The position numbers and the translations under genes are program-made. 64,000 bases of DNA from the NCBI RefSeq assembly GCF_024707545.1, contig NZ_CP062229.1:3887501-3951500 (forward strand), read 5' to 3'. The DNA comes from Mesorhizobium onobrychidis. Lineage in GTDB: Bacteria > Pseudomonadota > Alphaproteobacteria > Rhizobiales > Rhizobiaceae. Of this stretch, positions 54,505 to 62,983 are shown piece by piece. The notes under the pieces are model-generated. The model was given only the letters and a program-made list of their open reading frames with translations, made no database searches and was not told where the DNA came from. Numbering within the stretch: the stretch's first letter is position 1; each line of letters begins with the position of its first letter.

Positions 54505-54620
54505 ATGTGGAAAAACCTAAGAAGAAGAAGGCTGCGGCGAAGAAAAAAGCCCGCCAAAAGCGCCGAACAACACGGGTTCCGCCGAATTGTGAAAGGCCGC
54601 CCCATGTGCGGCTTTGACCT
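54505..54620 (+). pseudogene. Decayed copy of the tig 3' end and terminator
   Basis: AAGAAGAAGGCTGCGGCGAA with the following AAAAAAGCCCGCC, GCCGAACAACACGG and TGTGAAAGGCCGCC match, in order and spacing, the end of tig (lysine-rich tail, GCCGAATAACACGG around the stop, TGTGAAAGGCCGCC entering the terminator). The stop has changed from TAA to ACA/CAA sense and the terminator stem is imperfect. No upstream tig sequence is recognisable. Confidence 0.75.
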
Positions 54621-55148
54621 TAGAGCGACGTGCGGCCACTTAGACGGACAAAGTACACTCTGCACTCTTATTATCTGCGCATCGTGCTGTCCGCGAATCG
54701 ATTCCGATTCGAGCCGATGCGGCAGGCGACAGATTTGTGCCCAAGCAGCGGCTGGCGGCTGGCGATACGAGGTTTTGATCACTATCTGCGCCGAGTTGCA
54801 AAGTGCAGGTCGTTGGAGGGATCGTTGAAGCTATTCGTCGGCATTGGAGGCGCGGTCGCCACGGCGTTCCTCCTCGCGCTGGAGCGAATGGCTGCAGTTG
54901 AACGATGCAGTCTCCGCCAGCCGGACCATCACCGTGACGGTGACCGTCGACAAGGCCAGCAAGGTCAACGAAAGCTGGTCGGTCGGCAAGCGCGGGAGGA
55001 AGCTGGTTCGGGATGGTGTCGACGGGATCACGCGATTGGTTTCCGCAGACCGGCTCAAGCTGTCCTGGCGGTTCGGGCTGCTGGCCAGATCGCCGGCACC
55101 TGCAACACCGAGTCGCCGTGATCGGATCAGCAACGCTCGCCTCAACCA
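54621..55148. other. Interval without a supportable gene
   Basis: Between the tig relic and the lysR stop no reading frame shows family-like sequence. A plus-strand frame at 54844-55152 (with TITVTVTVDKASKVNESWSV) could be the eroded remains of an exported or sensory protein, but I see no motif to support it. Confidence 0.4.
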
Positions 55149-56057
55149 CTAAGAAATCCAGTGAGTTATTCCGGCGCAAACGTCTCGAACGCAACCGCGC
55201 AGCCAGCGATGCGCCGGATCGGCATCGAGCCGCGGGTGCCACAAAAGTGAAACCGTGATTTCCGGCAAGGGAACCGGCAGAGGGAAACAGAACATGCCGT
55301 CGCGCAGGTTCCCCGTATAGCGTTCGGGAACGCTGGCGATCAGGTCCGAGGCACGCGCCAAGGCCAGAGCTTCCGAAAAGCCGCCGACGACCGTCACGAT
55401 TTCTCGTTTCAACCCCAACGGCTCAAAGGCATCGTCGATCGGCCCCCTGTCGAGCCCGCGACGGGAGATGAGGATGTGCCGGCAGGCTGCGTAACGGGCA
55501 GGGGTGATCGTCAGCTCGCATAATGGATGCCCCATCCGCACGACGCCGACGAAACGATCACGAAACAGCGCTTGCGCGCGCACCTCCGGTCCGGTGGCCT
55601 TTCCGACGACGCCGGTTTCAAGATCTACGCTGCCGTCGCGCAGGGGCGTGCTGTCCTTGTCTGGCTTCAACACAAAACGCAGCCGCACGCCCGGTGCTTG
55701 TTGGCCGACGCGCGCAATGAGATCCGGTCCGAAATTCTCGACAAAGCCATCCCTGTTTCGAAGCGTGAAGGTTCGCACGAGCCGTTTCAGGTCGAGCGTC
55801 TCAACAGGACGCAGTACGGACTCGGCGTCCTCCACAAGCTGACCAACGCGCTCGCGGAGCTCGATGGCTCGGGGTGTGGGCACGAGGCCGCGTCCAGCCC
55901 TGACCAGCAGCGGATCGCCGGTCGTCTCACGCAATCGCGCCAGCGCCCGGCTCATTGCCGACGGGCTCAGCCGCAGCCTCTTGGCGGCGCGCGCAACGCT
56001 GCCTTCCGTCAGCAGCACATCAAGTGTGACAAGCAGATTGAGATCGGGATGCGACAT
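55149..56057 (-). CDS. LysR-family transcriptional regulator
   Basis: The 302-residue protein has the N-terminal winged HTH (LNLLVTLDVLLTEGSVARAAKRLRLSPSAMSRALARLRE, residues 5-43) and a substrate-binding domain of NodD/NahR-like type (PGVRLRFVL, VDLETGVVG). The last residues lie 3' of a junk interval. It is divergent from an MFS exporter gene 142 bases away and probably regulates it, the usual LysR arrangement. The shared interval contains TTAAGTGCAAATGATGCAT, a partly palindromic candidate operator. Confidence 0.92.
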   Translation of the reverse strand: MSHPDLNLLVTLDVLLTEGSVARAAKRLRLSPSAMSRALARLRETTGDPLLVRAGRGLVPTPRAIELRERVGQLVEDAESVLRPVETLDLKRLVRTFTLRNRDGFVENFGPDLIARVGQQAPGVRLRFVLKPDKDSTPLRDGSVDLETGVVGKATGPEVRAQALFRDRFVGVVRMGHPLCELTITPARYAACRHILISRRGLDRGPIDDAFEPLGLKREIVTVVGGFSEALALARASDLIASVPERYTGNLRDGMFCFPLPVPLPEITVSLLWHPRLDADPAHRWLRGCVRDVCAGITHWIS

Positions 56058-56199
56058 GTGCTGAGCGTAGCACGGTCAGCCCGATCTGACATAGCGCCAA
56101 ACGCAATGATTAAGTGCAAATGATGCATCTTCCGCCATATTGGGCAAAGGACTACGTCTCTGACAGCTCCGTTTCAGGAGTCGCCAGAAAACGGAGTTC

Positions 56200-57651
56200 A
56201 TGTTGAAGCCAATCGATGCAGGACGGGCAGTCGCTGGAAATCCAGAACGAGCACCTTCGGTTCGGTGGGCACTCGCCAGCCTTTCGTTGTCGATGTTGCT
56301 GTCCTCACTCGGGATCAGCATCGCCAATGTCGCCTTGCCGACGTTGGCGCAGGCGTTCAACGCCTCGTTCCAGGACGTCCAGTGGATCGTGCTGGCTTAT
56401 CTCCTCGCCATCACCACCCTGATCGTCAGCGTCGGACGGCTCGGTGACATCACCGGCCGCCGGCAGCTGCTGATGGCCGGGCTCTTCCTGTTCACGACGG
56501 CCTCAGTCCTGTGTGGCGTCGCGCCGACGCTCTGGCTGCTGATTGCAGCTCGGACCGCCCAGGGTTTGGGGGCGGCCATCATGATGGCCCTGACCATGGC
56601 TTTTGTCGGTGACACGGTTCCGAAGGCAAGGACCGGCAGCGCCATGGGGCTGCTCGGAACGATGTCGGCGATCGGCACCGCTCTCGGTCCCTCGCTCGGC
56701 GGCCTTCTGATTGCCGGAGCCGGTTGGCGGGCGATCTTCCTTGTCAACGTGCCACTGGGTTTGCTGGCATTTGGTCTCGCCTATCGCTATCTGCCGGCTG
56801 ATCGCCGGGGGCCGAAGACGGATCGGGCCGGCTTCGACATTGTCGGCACGCTGCTGCTTGCCTTGACGCTTGGCGCCTATGCGCTCGCGATGACGATCGG
56901 GCGTGGCAGTTTTGGTCCGCTCAACATGGCTCTGTTGGTGGCAGCCGTTTTCGGAGCCGGCCTTTTTGTGCTTGTGGAGGCGAGAGTGGCGTCGCCTTTG
57001 ATCCGATTGGCGGCGTTCCGCAATGCGATGCTGAGTGTGAGCCTCGCCATGAGCGCGCTCGTTGCGACGGTGATGATGGCGACGCTGGTGGTCGGGCCGT
57101 TCTATCTGTCTCGTGCGCTCGGGCTCGACGCGGCTCTTGTTGGCATCGTCATGTCGGTCGGTCCGCTTGTCGCCGCGCTGACCGGTGTGCCAGCTGGTCG
57201 CATAGCCGACCGTTTTGGCGCTGGGCGCATGACCATCATTGGGCTCATCGCGATAGCCGCCGGTTGCTTCATTCTATCCGTGATGCCGGCAATATCAGGC
57301 ATCCCCGGCTACATCGCCCCGATCGCAGTCATCACATCGGGCTATGCGCTGTTCCAAACCGCCAACAACACCGCCGTCATGTCGGATCTCCGCCCGGACC
57401 AGCGGGGCGTCGTTTCCGGCTTGCTCAATTTGTCGCGCAATCTCGGGCTCATCACCGGCGCATCCGTCATGGGCGCTGTGTTCACATTCGCCTCAGAGGC
57501 GATGGACATCGCAACGGCGCGCCCCGAGGCCGTTGCCGCCGGCATGCGGATCACGTTTGCGGTCGCGGCTATACTGATCGTCGTCGCGCTCGCCATCGCG
57601 GTTGGAAGCCGTACTCTCACGGCACGTCCTTCGCTGCATGGCGTGTCATGA
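56200..57651 (+). CDS. MFS drug:proton antiporter, 14-helix DHA2/EmrB type
   Basis: The 483-residue membrane protein has motif A-like GRLGDITGRRQLLMAG, motif C-like GLLGTMSAIGTALGPSLGG and a later copy GRIADRFGAGRM. Helix count fits 13-14 segments. It starts with LGISIANVALPTLAQAFNAS, typical of EmrB/QacA-type exporters. The substrate is unknown, and no membrane-fusion partner is adjacent. CGGAG precedes the ATG. Confidence 0.9.
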   Translation: MLKPIDAGRAVAGNPERAPSVRWALASLSLSMLLSSLGISIANVALPTLAQAFNASFQDVQWIVLAYLLAITTLIVSVGRLGDITGRRQLLMAGLFLFTTASVLCGVAPTLWLLIAARTAQGLGAAIMMALTMAFVGDTVPKARTGSAMGLLGTMSAIGTALGPSLGGLLIAGAGWRAIFLVNVPLGLLAFGLAYRYLPADRRGPKTDRAGFDIVGTLLLALTLGAYALAMTIGRGSFGPLNMALLVAAVFGAGLFVLVEARVASPLIRLAAFRNAMLSVSLAMSALVATVMMATLVVGPFYLSRALGLDAALVGIVMSVGPLVAALTGVPAGRIADRFGAGRMTIIGLIAIAAGCFILSVMPAISGIPGYIAPIAVITSGYALFQTANNTAVMSDLRPDQRGVVSGLLNLSRNLGLITGASVMGAVFTFASEAMDIATARPEAVAAGMRITFAVAAILIVVALAIAVGSRTLTARPSLHGVS

Positions 57652-57702
57652 CACGAGACGGGACGCTTTCGGCGAGAAGCCGACGCATGTTCAAGCAGGG
57701 CG

Positions 57703-58470
57703 TCAGATCAGCAGCAGGCCCTTCATGCTGGCATGACCCTTCTTGCCGATGATGATGTGATCGTGGACGGCGATGCCGAGCGGTTTGGCCGTCTCGATGA
57801 CCAGCTTGGTCATCTCGATGTCGGCGCGCGACGGCGTCGGATCGCCTGACGGATGATTATGCGCCAGTATGATCGCCGTGGCGGAGAGTTCGAGCGCGCG
57901 CTTGACCACTTCGCGCGGATAGACCGGCGTGTGGTCGACGGTGCCGACCTGCTGCACCTCGTCGGCGATCAGTGCGTTCTTCTTGTCGAGAAACAGGATA
58001 CGGAACTGCTCGCGCTCTTCGAAGGCCATGACCGACCGGCAGTATCCGAGAACCTGCGTCCAGGACGACAAGACCTCGCGGCCTTTGATCTCGCTACGTG
58101 CCGCGCGTTGGGCGGCCGCGGCAACGATCTTCAGATCGAGCGCCACCGCCGGGCCGATACCCCTGACCTCCTCAAGCCGCGCGACCGGCGCGCCAAGCAC
58201 CTCGGCCAGCGTGCCGAAGCGCGCCAGCAATGCCTTGGCGACGGGCTTGGTGTCGGCGCGGGGGATCAGGCGAAAGAGCAAGAGCTCCAGCAATTCGTAA
58301 TCGGGGAGGGCGTCGGAACCCGCGGCCGCGAACCGTTGGCGCAAGCGGTCGCGATGGCCGAGATAATGCGGCTTTTCGACCGACGTGGCTTTCGCGAGCG
58401 ATTTTGTCTGGCTCTCGGGAAAGAAACCCCGCTCGTCGTCGTCGCTGGTTGTCCCCATGGCCGCCCGCAT
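57703..58470 (-). CDS. radC: RadC family protein (JAB/MPN domain)
   Basis: From the ATG at 58470 the protein has 255 residues; TTG 58503 or ATG 58458 are alternative starts. A helix-hairpin-helix region ([18 protein letters not shown]) precedes the JAB metalloprotease-like core with the zinc motif [19 protein letters not shown]. The family is historically called DNA-repair protein RadC, although a repair role is doubtful. It is 3' of map with almost no spacer, so the two are co-transcribed. Confidence 0.9.
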   Translation of the reverse strand: MRAAMGTTSDDDERGFFPESQTKSLAKATSVEKPHYLGHRDRLRQRFAAAGSDALPDYELLELLLFRLIPRADTKPVAKALLARFGTLAEVLGAPVARLEEVRGIGPAVALDLKIVAAAAQRAARSEIKGREVLSSWTQVLGYCRSVMAFEEREQFRILFLDKKNALIADEVQQVGTVDHTPVYPREVVKRALELSATAIILAHNHPSGDPTPSRADIEMTKLVIETAKPLGIAVHDHIIIGKKGHASMKGLLLI

Positions 58471-58506
58471 TTTCTCGACCGGAAAGATCCGGCCCTCGCA
58501 CAAACA

Positions 58507-59334
58507 CTAGGCCGGCAGGCCGGGACGGTCGAGGCTTTTTGGCGACAGCGTGAAAATCTCGCATCCGGTCTCGGTGACGCCGATCGTGTGCTCGTACTGC
58601 GCCGACAGCGAGCGGTCGCGTGTCACCGCCGTCCAGCCGTCCGACAGCACTTTTACGTGCGGCCGGCCGAGATTGATCATCGGCTCGACGGTGAAGATCA
58701 TGCCCGGCCGCATCTCGACGCCCTCGCTGGCGCTACCATAGTGCAGGATGTTCGGCGCATCGTGAAAGAGCTGGCCGACGCCGTGGCCGCAGAAATCGCG
58801 CACCACCGAGCAGCGCTCGCTTTCGGCATAGGTCTGGATGGCGGCGCCGATGGCGCCGGTGCGGGCGCCGGGCTTGATCGCCGCGATGCCGCGCATCAGG
58901 CATTCATGCGTGACCTCGAGCAGGCGCTCTGCGGCGCGCTTGATCGTGCCAACCGGATACATGCGCGAGGAATCGCCATGCCAGCCATCGAGGATGTAGG
59001 TGACGTCGATGTTGACGATGTCGCCGTCCTTCAACGGCTTGTTGTCGGGAATGCCATGGCAGACGACGTGGTTGATCGAAGTACAGGACGACTTCGTGTA
59101 GCCGCGATAGTTGAGCGTCGCCGGCAATGCGCCGTGATCCATGCCGAACTCGAAGACGAAGCGGTCGATGGTTTCGGTGGTGACGCCCGGCGCGACGATC
59201 GACACCAGTTCGTCGAGGCAGCGCGCGGTGAGGTCGCAGGCCTTGCGCATGCCGGCAAAGCCTTCTTCGCCATAGAGGCGGATCTGGCCGGTGTTTCTGA
59301 GTGGTGCCGTGGCGGCGTCGAGATAGGTGACCAT
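58507..59334 (-). CDS. map: Methionine aminopeptidase, type I
   Basis: The 275-residue enzyme removes the initiator Met. The five metal ligands are recognisable: the Asp in DIVNIDVTYILDGWHGDSS (two), the His in CGHGVGQLFHDAPNI, the Glu in MIFTVEPMINLG and the Glu in QYEHTIGVTETG. The substrate-loop His is in YTKSSCTSINHVVCHGIP. Length is family-typical. Confidence 0.95.
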   Translation of the reverse strand: MVTYLDAATAPLRNTGQIRLYGEEGFAGMRKACDLTARCLDELVSIVAPGVTTETIDRFVFEFGMDHGALPATLNYRGYTKSSCTSINHVVCHGIPDNKPLKDGDIVNIDVTYILDGWHGDSSRMYPVGTIKRAAERLLEVTHECLMRGIAAIKPGARTGAIGAAIQTYAESERCSVVRDFCGHGVGQLFHDAPNILHYGSASEGVEMRPGMIFTVEPMINLGRPHVKVLSDGWTAVTRDRSLSAQYEHTIGVTETGCEIFTLSPKSLDRPGLPA

Positions 59335-59624
59335 TGTGTCCGTCTTGCCGGAAGAAAGGGCTTCTGATGAGCCCGCGCGAAAAGTCTCCCAGATTTGGCA
59401 CCGGACGGCGCCAGGTTCAAGGACGAACTGCCGGCGATGGGCTCAAGCCGGCGATATTCATGTCTTGCGGCTTCAACTTGTGCCTATCCGGCCCGTGCCG
59501 GGGTGTTCGTCCGCACTGACGACATATTTCTGAACAAGAAGAGAGGCCTGAGCGAAAAGCCGGTCAAAGCAACTTTTTTGCGACGAGCGGCGCTGCTGCG
59601 GGAACGCGTTCTGGAGAGACAGGA

Positions 59625-59921
59625 ATGGACAGATTGCAATTCGAGGTGCCGGTGCGCATCACGACCGCGCCTGGCCTGCCGGTCGAGGAAATCTACAGCG
59701 TCGAACAGGCGCTGGATTTCCTGCAAGGCTGGCCGGTTCGTCGGCAAGGCCCGGTCTATCAGGCCGCATTCAATGCCTGCTTCGGCGCCACGGTCGACCT
59801 GGTCGAGACCGAGGAGGCTTGCCGGGCGTTCATGGCGTTCTGCCGGGTGAGCCGCCTGCTGGCCAGGGATATGATGGTTCCGGGCAAGCGTTCTGGCGCG
59901 GCGAGGGGGCTGAGGGCTTAG
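59625..59921 (+). CDS. DUF982 domain protein
   Basis: The 98-residue protein has the rhizobial DUF982 pattern: VRITTAPGLPVEEIYSVEQALDFLQGWP, then GPVYQAAFNACFGATVDLVETEEACRAFMAFC. It is a small basic/helical protein of unknown function, present in many paralogues in Mesorhizobium. GAGAGACAGGA precedes the ATG. The 290 bases upstream (59335-59624) show no gene. Confidence 0.88.
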   Translation: MDRLQFEVPVRITTAPGLPVEEIYSVEQALDFLQGWPVRRQGPVYQAAFNACFGATVDLVETEEACRAFMAFCRVSRLLARDMMVPGKRSGAARGLRA

Positions 59922-60037
59922 CGGCCGAGCTGGCATCCCACCCTTCCATGCGTTCGACGAGCGGCAAATCTGCCCCAGAGCGGCATGCCCTTCGGTGATG
60001 CTGTGCCAGCCAGTCACGAATCGGCTATGGCTCCGGC

Positions 60038-60697
60038 ATGCAGGAAACGTCTCTTTACATGCCGGTGAAGCGGTTTCTTGAGGGCCTGGAATTCACCGTA
60101 AAAGGCGAAGTTGGTGGTTGCGACGTCGTGGGGTTGCGCGACGGCGAGCCGCCCGTGGTCGTCATCTGCGAATTGAAATTGCAGTTCAACCTCGAGCTCA
60201 TACTTCAAGGTGTCGATCGTGCTGCGTCATGCGATGAGGTCTGGCTTGCGGCGCGCATGTCAAGTCGAGGCAAAGGCCGCGAGCGCGATCGCCGGTTCCG
60301 CGCACTCTGCAGGCGGCTCGGCTTCGGCCTTCTGGGAGTTGGTTCCGCCGGCAACGTCGAATTGCTGCTCAGCCCGGCCGCCTTGCCGCCCCGGCGAGAC
60401 CCGAGGCGAAGATCGCGTCTGGTGGACGAGCATCGGCGACGGCGCGGCGACCCTGTAGTCGGCGGCGGCTCGCGTACGCCGATAATGACCGCTTACCGCC
60501 AGGATGCGCTGGCCTGCGCCGCTGCGATGATCGACGGCCCGAAGCGCCCGCGCGACTTGAAAACCATTTCACCACGCGCTGCCAAGATCCTGCTTCACAA
60601 CGTCTATGGCTGGTTCGCCAGGGCCGAGCGCGGCGTCTATGCGCTTACCGACGTTGGCCGTGCTGCGTTACAGCGCTGGCCCCAACCGGCTCCATGA
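60038..60697 (+). CDS. DUF2161 protein (putative PD-(D/E)xK-like phosphodiesterase)
   Basis: The 219-residue protein carries GCDVVGLRDGEPPVVVICELKLQF near residues 27-50, which fits the D-(x)n-ExK core of restriction-endonuclease-like nucleases. The C-terminal part looks like a winged helix (RAAKILLHNVYGWFARAERGVYALTDVGRAAL). DUF2161 proteins are annotated as putative phosphodiesterases, but biochemical evidence is lacking to my knowledge. There is no methyltransferase partner, so it is not an obvious restriction system. Confidence 0.8.
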   Translation: MQETSLYMPVKRFLEGLEFTVKGEVGGCDVVGLRDGEPPVVVICELKLQFNLELILQGVDRAASCDEVWLAARMSSRGKGRERDRRFRALCRRLGFGLLGVGSAGNVELLLSPAALPPRRDPRRRSRLVDEHRRRRGDPVVGGGSRTPIMTAYRQDALACAAAMIDGPKRPRDLKTISPRAAKILLHNVYGWFARAERGVYALTDVGRAALQRWPQPAP

Positions 60698-60764
60698 CGA
60701 GGCGGCGCCGAGTTGTTTGAGCGGCTTGCAGCGGCAGGGGACCTCTCCCGACTTGATTGCCGTT

Positions 60765-60795
60765 GCGATTGGCCCGCTCTGGGCGGGCCAATCGC
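60765..60795. terminator. Strong hairpin between convergent genes
   Basis: A perfect 13-bp stem GCGATTGGCCCGC/GCGGGCCAATCGC with a 5-base loop lies between the convergent DUF2161 and TPR genes. There is no T tract, but it may end transcription from both sides. Confidence 0.6.
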
Positions 60796-60821
60796 GTGCT
60801 GATCCTAAGGCAAGCCCCTCG

Positions 60822-61475
60822 TCAAGCAACAGAAGAGATGGAGCGGCTCGCGGTTGCCGGCCGCGCAACCTTGAGCAGATTTGTCAGCCCCAGCGGCACC
60901 GACGACTGGATGACGGGCGTCTCGCGCTCAGGTTTCTTTAGAATGTAGAGCGGCTTGGCTGTCCTCAACTGCTGCAATTGTCGCCGGGCTTTGGCGCGCA
61001 GGGCGGTTTCCGCCGGCGCGGGCGATCCATTCTCAAGCACCAGCGTGAAAGCCTGGGCCGCCTCATCCGTCCGCTGAAGGGCGAGAAGGCTGCGGCCCCG
61101 GGCATAACGCGCTAGGGTGAGGCCCGGATCGAGGTCCGTGGCTCGCCCAAACGACTCGATGGCTGCGGAGTGGTCGTTTAGCGACTGCTGCGCAATGCCC
61201 AGGCAAAGCCAGGCGTTTACAGATTGCGGCGACATAGCTGCAAGCGCGCCGAAGCATTCCGCAGCCTGACGGTGATCGCCCTTCGTACCCAAAACGTGAC
61301 CGAGTCCGTACAGCGCCTGATCATGCGTCGGCTCGGTGTTCAGGATCTGGCGATAGACGTTCTCAGCCTGGATGACCCAACCCTTCTTGTGGAAGCGGGC
61401 CGCCTCCTGCAACGCGCCGCCCAAGGATCGCCTGTCCAGCCGGTCGCCAAGGTTCCGGCCGGTTTTGGTTCGCAC
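60822..61475 (-). CDS. TPR-repeat protein
   Basis: The 217-residue protein starts at GTG 61475. It has about four TPR units (AARFHKKGWVIQAENVYRQILNTEP, ALYGLGHVLGTKGDHRQAAECFG, AWLCLGIAQQSLNDHSAAIESFG and ARYARGRSLLALQRTDEAAQAF). A basic C-terminal tail follows. TPRs mediate protein contacts, and no partner is evident. It may be the N-terminally truncated rest of a larger TPR protein, as it lies in a degraded region. Confidence 0.7.
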   Translation of the reverse strand: MRTKTGRNLGDRLDRRSLGGALQEAARFHKKGWVIQAENVYRQILNTEPTHDQALYGLGHVLGTKGDHRQAAECFGALAAMSPQSVNAWLCLGIAQQSLNDHSAAIESFGRATDLDPGLTLARYARGRSLLALQRTDEAAQAFTLVLENGSPAPAETALRAKARRQLQQLRTAKPLYILKKPERETPVIQSSVPLGLTNLLKVARPATASRSISSVA

Positions 61476-61549
61476 CAGCGTGCAGTTGAGGACGGTGTCG
61501 TGGGTACCGAAGGAATATTTGTAAGGTTCGTTGCCGCGCAGGAAATCGT

Positions 61550-62319
61550 ATGTCCGGAAACCCTTCTCGATCGCGCGGCCGTACCGTGCCGTACCGGCTT
61601 TATGCCCCCGCCCCCCTCTCTGGCGCTTACCCGGTGATCCTTGTGTCCCATGGCATTGGCGGGCGTCTACCGCATTCTTCGTGAAGCCATGTGGGACGCC
61701 AAATGCTGCGCGCGCGCGATTTCAGGACGTGCCCTTTGCCCTGCGCGAGCTTGCGCGCATGAACGGCGAGGGGCGGCTCGCCGGCCGCCTGGATTTGACA
61801 CGCATCGGAATGGCCGGACACTCTTATGGAGGCGTCTCGACGATGGTTGCCGCAGGGCAGAGAATGGGTCCGGGCGGGCAGTGGTTTTTCAAGGAGCCGA
61901 GAATTCGCGCTGGCTTGGTCATGAGCCCGAACATACCCATCCAAGGCGGCGAGTTGGTCGCCCTTTACCGCGATATCAGAATCCCGCTGTTTCACATCAC
62001 GGGCACGAGAGATGGCAATGCGGTGCCCGGCAACAAGGAATTCGATCCGATACAACGGACCCTTCCTTACGAAGCGCTGACCATCCCTCATCAATATCTG
62101 CTCGTTCTCGACTGTGCTGACCACAATTCGTTTTCCGGCTTGAAGTACGGACCACACGCCCACGGCCCCGAGGACGAGACCCGTTACACTCGCGTTGTAC
62201 AAGACGGAGCAGTGCTGTTCTTCGATGCCTACCTGAATGAGAAAATGGCGTCTCTGGCGGCCCTTCGCCATAAGTTTCAATCCAGCCTTGAGCCGACCGA
62301 TAGGTTTGAATGGAAATAG
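61550..62319 (+). pseudogene. Alpha/beta hydrolase (PAF-acetylhydrolase-like) broken by deletion and frameshift
   Basis: The upstream frame reads PYRLYAPAPLSGAYPVILVSHGIGGRLPHSS then stops at 61663-61665 (oxyanion HG motif). The downstream frame resumes as ARARFQDVPFALRELARMNGEGR and contains the nucleophile IGMAGHSYGGVSTMVAAGQ, the acid region HITGTRDGNAVPGN and the catalytic His in LVLDCADHNSFSG. About 50-60 residues expected between the two parts are missing. An ORF can be drawn from 61531 across the whole stretch but is in the wrong frame for the N-terminal part. Confidence 0.75.
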
Positions 62320-62429
62320 CCGGGCTCTTGGCCTCGACCCTGACGCGATTCTCGCGCCTATCGAGGCCAGATAAAGATTTCTAGCGGGTGTGTTTCTCAA
62401 GCGGTACGCCCAGGCGAAACCGTTTGACG

Positions 62430-62624
62430 TTATCGGTTCAGCCTTTCCACCGTTTCGATAATGGCTTTGGCAAGCGCTTCGCCCTCATGGACCGGCTCGG
62501 GACCGTAGAGCAGCAAGACAGCTTCTTCGCTCGGCAGCACACCAGCCGGGCAGGTCTGTTCAATAGCCGTGCGAACCAGCTTAAGGCCGGCCCAGGCGTT
62601 TTGGATCGTCTCTGGCGCTTCCAC
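62430..62624 (-). CDS. Small hypothetical protein
   Basis: The 64-residue frame starts at a GTG (62624) with GAGGATGCA upstream: MEAPETIQNAWAGLKLVRTA... ending EALAKAIIETVERLNR. The composition and helical periodicity look coding, and the frame extends to an ATG at 62744 with a less convincing arginine-rich start. No family is recognised. It lies in a degraded accessory region. Confidence 0.4.
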   Translation of the reverse strand: MEAPETIQNAWAGLKLVRTAIEQTCPAGVLPSEEAVLLLYGPEPVHEGEALAKAIIETVERLNR

Positions 62625-62821
62625 TGCATCCTCGCTGAGATGGTCGGCCCGACAGCCGCTGCGGAGTAGGCAACCGACCGCCGGGCCTAACCGGCGGGGG
62701 TGTGGGCGTGTCCGCCGGCTGGGACGAAAAATAAGCCGTTTCATGCATCATTACTAATTTAGTAAAATGGTCACGTTCCGTTCCCCTAGCCGCCAGATCG
62801 GACGGACCTAGACTCGAATTT

Positions 62822-62983
62822 GTGCGTAAACCAGTGATTGCCGGCGGCCGGCTAGAATTTATTCCTCCGATGATGCCCACCTTGGTCGCCAAGCCGCCCA
62901 AAGGCGACGACTGGATGCATGAAGCCAAGTTCGATGGCTACCGCTCCCAGATCATCGATCAGAATTGGAGGCTGCGCAAATGA
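62822..62983 (+). pseudogene. Fragment of an ATP-dependent DNA ligase (LigD ligase-domain type)
   Basis: The frame reads RKPVIAGGRLEFIPPMMPTL, then VAKPPKGDDWMHEAKFDGYR and SQIIDQNW, matching the start of the ligase domain of LigD/ligase C proteins, including the adenylated lysine of the K-x-D-G motif (KFDGYR). Homology ends abruptly at 62968, where the frame runs into the start of the methyltransferase gene. Only about 50 of some 300 residues remain. Confidence 0.8.

Noticed and set aside
54844..55152. 102-codon plus-strand ORF before lysR
   Set aside because: No recognisable domain or ribosome-binding site; probably chance or an eroded remnant.
60038..60697. Restriction-modification system formed by the DUF2161 protein and a methyltransferase
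   Set aside because: The only nearby methyltransferase (62980) is 2.3 kb away, lacks DNA-methyltransferase motifs (no NPPY/PC signature) and is separated by opposite-strand genes and pseudogenes.
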